DNA of 64,000 nt from Clavelina lepadiformis. Taxonomy: Eukaryota; Chordata; Ascidiacea; Aplousobranchia; Clavelinidae. The translations under genes were made by a program, and so were the position numbers. Shown here piece after piece: positions 57,889 through 64,000 of this stretch (positions are counted from its first letter, which is position 1; every line of letters starts with the position of its first letter). The notes beneath the pieces were generated by a model, which saw nothing but the letters and a program-made list of their open reading frames with translations, ran no database searches and had not been told where the DNA came from. The DNA lies in contig NC_135244.1 of NCBI RefSeq assembly GCF_947623445.1, forward strand, positions 21,700,860 through 21,764,859. The letters are read 5' to 3'.

Positions 57889-60402
57889 CGTGGAGATAAT
57901 AACGTCACAGATCGCTAAAGGATAAATGATAAATCTAAAAAGTCTAAACAAACATTGGATACTTATTAAATACATGTAAATGTCAATAAAGTCTTTTAAA
58001 CGCCTTATCTTGCTGATTCAAACCTAAGTAAAACAAGTTACACTCAACATAAAACAACAAAATTTATATCATTACATTACATGCAGAATTTCATTTCCTG
58101 CATAACATACTTTTAAACTGCATTGTTTAGTTAAAAATTTTCAACGAATCGTAGTTTTTTGCGGTGTATTCAGTTTTTCTTCAAATGGAGCTAGTCTACA
58201 TAATTTCCGCCAGTGTATGAAAACAAAATTTTTTAATCTCACACGCATTCACGTTGATTTTGCTGTTTCCTGATTGGTGGGTATTTAAAACATAAACATC
58301 AAATGTTTTCAGTCTTAGGTATTTGGATGATTTTTATTAGTAAATTCAGCTTTATTCTGCAAAATCATTTTTCTAATCACCGAAAAGTATCAGTTAATCT
58401 AAATAAATTGTTGCAGTCGCGCGGTGGTTAAAGACTCACTCTCTGATGTTTAGCATACGCGAAAACGAGTGGTATACCGTAAAATTGTATGTTACTTTGA
58501 ACAAGCTAAACAAAATAATTGAGTCTAGGCTAAATGCGAAATAATCAAGAACTGACAGTACAAGCAAGATTTCTAGCGGAGCAAGCTTTCTTCTGTTTGT
58601 TTTCGTAACGACAACTAACATTTATTCTCAATGGAAAAGACGTTGTCACGTCACGTGCATTTCTCCTCAATTATTTCCAATACAAAGTTAAATAACAGTA
58701 CGGAGGTAAACGTGCTAAGTATTCAATATATGCGATTTCAATCGGTATATAAATACCTTTTCCAACGTATCCTATTTCGTAGCCTACTTCTCCATATACA
58801 AAGAGTAACATAACTCGCAATCGAAAACAATGTATTTTACAAAGCAGATCTTTTTGATACACTGGCTTCGCCACACAAGTCAGATCCAAGCCGAGAAAAG
58901 TGATTAAAAAGAAAACTGACAGAAAAGGTAACTTTGTGAAAATTAAAAGAAACATCTCTCTACAACTGGCTCTCTAGCTCTTTTTACTCAATATCTTTCA
59001 GGTGGTAACAAAAGTTGCACGAACAATTTTTGCACCAATGCAAAAAACATGAATTTCACACTTATTCGAGCAAGTAACGTATTTTTATTCCACAGCAGAC
59101 GTATTTTTATGAAGAATTTAGCCTTTTACAGTATTGCAGTTTGTTGTGTGCAAGACTGTAGTAGAACACTGGAGTTCAGAGCAATGCAAAATAAATTGTT
59201 TCCATTCATTGACTTGCGAATAATTGTATAATAAGGAATGTGTATGTATAAATATTGTAATAATAAGGGAGAATAATATTCAGGTAACTTGGTTTGAGTA
59301 AAACGATGCGCAGCCATTTCGATTCGTTTTTAATTTTGCATTTATACAATGGACGGGCCAAGTTTTAAAATGTTTTTAGTATACCTCGCATATCCTATAG
59401 GCGTAACTTAACCATAACGATTATATCGTATTTTTACAGTGTAATGCAAAACTAAAAACGAGTCATTACGCTTTGAGTATTGAAATCCACGGAGGCACTT
59501 CGAATGGACATTTCGCCGTCTTTAATAGCTGAAAAAGCTGGGTTTAGCGTTACTTTATCGTAAGACTTCCTTGATTTCTTACTTATTGACTCCATCTTGC
59601 TCAAATAGACCGAAGTAAGCAAATAATCGTGTGCAAACAACGCATTTGATAAACCAGAATGACCACGTTTTGCTGTCCGCATTTTGGGGGTTATTTTGTA
59701 ATTGTAATGCCACATAAAAAAATAAAAAATATTGAAAAAATACACATAGACATCTAAAATTTTGTACATGCATGTACAGAAGAATACAGTTGCTCGTGTG
59801 CGAAAAAGAATGAAAAAAAGAGCAACATTTGCTGGAGAAACAGCAGTTTAGTTTACAGAGTAAAAAAACTTTCTGCTGTTTTTCATATCGTTCCAGTGAT
59901 CTTTGTTTGAGATAGCCACGTTCTAAGGGTAATAACAAACGTTTTACTTGGAATAGCTTGTGAAAATTAGCTAGAGTTGTTTTTAAGAAATATTAGATGT
60001 GGTTAATTAAACAAAAATTGTTTAAACTTTAAAATTTTTAGTATATTTTTTTCAACAATTTTAGAGAAAAATTTACCTGCCACAAAAGCCCATTGGCCGA
60101 TTGACCCTATGTAAGCCTATAGCCTAAGTCTTTCACGCTTTCTTCAATTAAGATAGCTGGCTTAGCTGCTATCGGTAGCCTATATTGTTTTAGAAAAAAC
60201 CCACATTTTAATCAACCACTTTCCAAATTTTCGATTTGCAGTTTCCAGATGGTATTAGGCTATGCTAGGCTAACCTTACCACGAAAACCGACTCGGCCGC
60301 CAGGAGTATAGTCGGGAACCCGAAATAGGCCTCACAGTGCAGTACTGAAAAGTGTGTACACAAGAGATTTATCAAAGTACACGCCGATCTTTTTTATCAT
60401 AA

Positions 60403-60556
60403 CGCCGAATTATAATAAACAAACAAAAGCTAGTTCTTTAAACACCATTTTATAAACATAGACTAAAGTTTCAGTGCACGCCGTCACACCAAACTTTGCG
60501 TCTTTGCATGCACGTTTTTAGTGCGTCAAATATTGCTGCAATTTCCAGTCGGGAAA
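60403..60556 (+). repeat. Dispersed repeat, module B copy
   Basis: Plus-orientation copy with the block order ttataataaacaaa - agtttcagtgcacgccgtcac - ccaaactttgc - tttgcatgcacg - tttccagtcggg. It closely follows the order of 49795-49908. Confidence 0.55.
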
Positions 60557-61277
60557 AGGCCAACGACAAAATTCAAGCATGTTTTCAGAAGTTGGTTGAT
60601 CTTTCCCTTCCTCGCCATCCTCACATAATGAAGAAAGTTAATTCATATAATTCATTAATAAATACTAAAAGCATGTCTGAATGACGTGAACAACTTGGTT
60701 GGAAAATATAACTAAATGCTGATAAAAAATTTTCATTTTGATTTTAGTTTGTTTTCAAATTCTTTTAATTTTACTTAGTTAACGCAAAATTTAAAAATAA
60801 TGCAGAGAAGTTATTTTTCAAGATTCCAGACATTCTTAACCTTTATGTGAATTATGGTTCCGTTGGTTCTACACACTTTACGGAATGGTATAAAATTGAA
60901 TAATATAATTGAAAGCCTAACAACGAATTTAAGTCAGCGATGTAGGCCTATATTATATGCTTCTTCGAAAATATTACATAAATCGCTTAAAAAATTTTCA
61001 ATATGCCGCTTGTTTAATTTTTGTTTTGTTTTGTCTTTACCAATTATTGCACTGTTGACCAAGAAGAAGACCATGGACAAATGTGGCTAGTTAATCCAAT
61101 GCCTTTGTGTAATGTAACAATAGCCAAGCGCCATCAAACAATTGTATTTGAAACCCGTTTCACTAAGTTATGAGCTAGCTCTCCAAGTATACCGCTAAGG
61201 AAAGCTGCCAAGAGGAAGATGATGATATAATGCACGTATATTCCGTAACTTGTAATTGAAGCAGTGTTGTTTTAGAT

Positions 61278-61778
61278 CAGAGGTGACGAACCTGCGGCCC
61301 GCGGGCCGCATGCGGCCCGCCAAACAATTTTGTGCAGCCCACCAAACGATTTGACAAACGCCCATACATGCAAGGCATATAGGACTTATAGGAAATTTAG
61401 GGTTGCCATACCGTCCGGAAAATTCCGGACATGTCCGGAATTTAGGGTTAAATTTTGCGTCCGGGAGACCAGCAGTCTTGAACGAAGCGTCCGGTGAGAC
61501 CAGCAGTCTTGAACTTTCTTTCACCTGTTTCTAATCTTTGCGCAATGCGATATCAAAAGCTGATAGCACAATTGAGTCGCAGCAGTATGTCTTCAATAGA
61601 TTGCCGCACTCAATCGATGTATTTTTTGCGGCCGCGGGAGCAGCTAAAAATCTGCCAAATGAAGCGGTTGTGCTTGAATGCTAATTATTATGCAAAATGT
61701 TAAAAAAATTGTGCGGCCCGCTTGCTCAGCCGTAACTGACAAAGTGGCCCGCGTCATCGAATAGGTTCGTCACCCCTG
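61278..61778. mobile_element. hAT-type MITE, chimeric interior
   Basis: 501 bp with ends cagaggtgacgaacctgcgg and ataggttcgtcacccctg, flanked by TTTTAGAT at 61270-61277 and 61779-61786. The interior includes a segment beginning agggttgccataccgt (61398 onward), the same 16-mer as the terminus of the MITE at 22268-22556, followed by ccggaa/ttccgg runs. It also has a tandem pair of gagaccagcagtcttgaac (about 61465-61515). A second element fragment appears to have been captured or inserted. No ORF. Confidence 0.85.
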
Positions 61779-62052
61779 TTTTAGATGCTAGTAGGTCTTA
61801 TAACAAGTTTTAACAGCCGCGTTTATTTTGCAATGGGCTATCTGAAAAATCTCCAGAAATATTCTGGCATAAATTAATCTGTGATGAAATTTTATCTTCA
61901 TCTAAGACCATACCACCTCGTGATTATAATATTAAACAAACAAATAACAAGAAGATCCTTGCTTAACGTGACACATGTGTATATAGGAAACGTAAATAAC
62001 CCCCTTTCTCAACTGAATCAAATAAACACATATAAAATGCAAGTATGCACGT

Positions 62053-62058
62053 TTTATT
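62053..62058 (-). terminator. Poly(A) signal for alpha-tubulin
   Basis: AATAAA on the minus strand, about 76 bases after the alpha-tubulin stop codon. Confidence 0.55.
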
Positions 62059-62133
62059 ATTTTTTTAAAAAATATAGAAGCCGCGTTCAAGAGACGATGC
62101 AACTATAAGGGCCGGAAGAGATTTTCAGAGCAC

Positions 62134-64000
<1,867 letters not shown>

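Larger units (their letters stand above)
57889..62133. other. Spacer between hnRNP and alpha-tubulin genes
   Basis: Contains the hnRNP promoter/5' UTR side, with an AG acceptor 26 bases before the ATG preceded by tttatcatttatcctttag. It also holds a module B repeat (60403-60556) and a GC-rich MITE (61278-61778). A 76-codon minus-strand frame beginning at an ATG near 59682 has no recognised motif. No gene is supported. Confidence 0.5.

Noticed and set aside
59452-59769. 105-codon minus-strand frame ending FNTQSVMTRF
   Set aside because: The downstream 76 codons look protein-like, but no donor/acceptor partners or homologues were recognised.

Overview
The window is nuclear DNA of an animal: about 36% G+C, spliced genes with GT-AG introns, and many short non-autonomous DNA transposons. 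The gene set is metazoan and includes an hnRNP C/RALY-type protein, a family I know mainly from chordates. An invertebrate chordate such as an ascidian (Ciona-like) is my best guess. The species call is inference. I saw no rRNA, tRNA, CRISPR array, retrovirus, LTR element or other virus-derived element.

Layout. (1) 1-6392 holds no gene I can support. (2) 6393-7932, minus: the N-terminal 200 residues of a MAP2K3/6-type kinase, cut off after the HRD exon. (3) 7933-15566: non-coding, with dispersed repeats and a decayed piggyBac (10507-12348) that carries a nested MITE. (4) 15567-22001, plus: a 13-exon TOPORS-type E3 ligase with three hAT-type MITEs in its introns. (5) 22002-31153: gene-poor. 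It holds a candidate 4-exon gene for a 90-residue protein with a KEN box, and a striking foldback structure (25457-26834) whose arms are arrays of a 15-16 bp minisatellite. (6) 31154-35671, plus: two adjacent intronless genes, cytoplasmic dynein light intermediate chain and CLPTM1. (7) 38847-46034, plus: SF3B2 in 14 coding exons. Its third intron holds a 2.2 kb transposon-like element with an unrecognised 256-residue ORF. (8) 47087-48845, minus: dynein light chain roadblock. (9) 51988-57888, minus: the hnRNP C/RALY-like protein in 8 coding exons, with a pogo/Tigger relic and a hAT MITE in introns. (10) 62134-64000, minus: alpha-tubulin, with its first 55 codons beyond the window.

Functional themes. 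Most genes are housekeeping: microtubules and dynein transport (TUBA, DYNC1LI, DYNLRB), pre-mRNA splicing and packaging (SF3B2, hnRNP C), ubiquitin/SUMO signalling (TOPORS), stress MAPK signalling (MKK3/6) and ER membrane trafficking (CLPTM1). I see no operon. Exon models were built by hand from reading frame, splice sites and remembered homologues. For TOPORS, SF3B2, DYNLRB, hnRNP C and tubulin the summed exon lengths close in frame.

The most unusual features are the minisatellite-armed foldback, the intronic element with the unknown ORF, two hAT MITEs stacked at one 8-bp target, the missing half of the MKK gene, and the KEN-box small gene.
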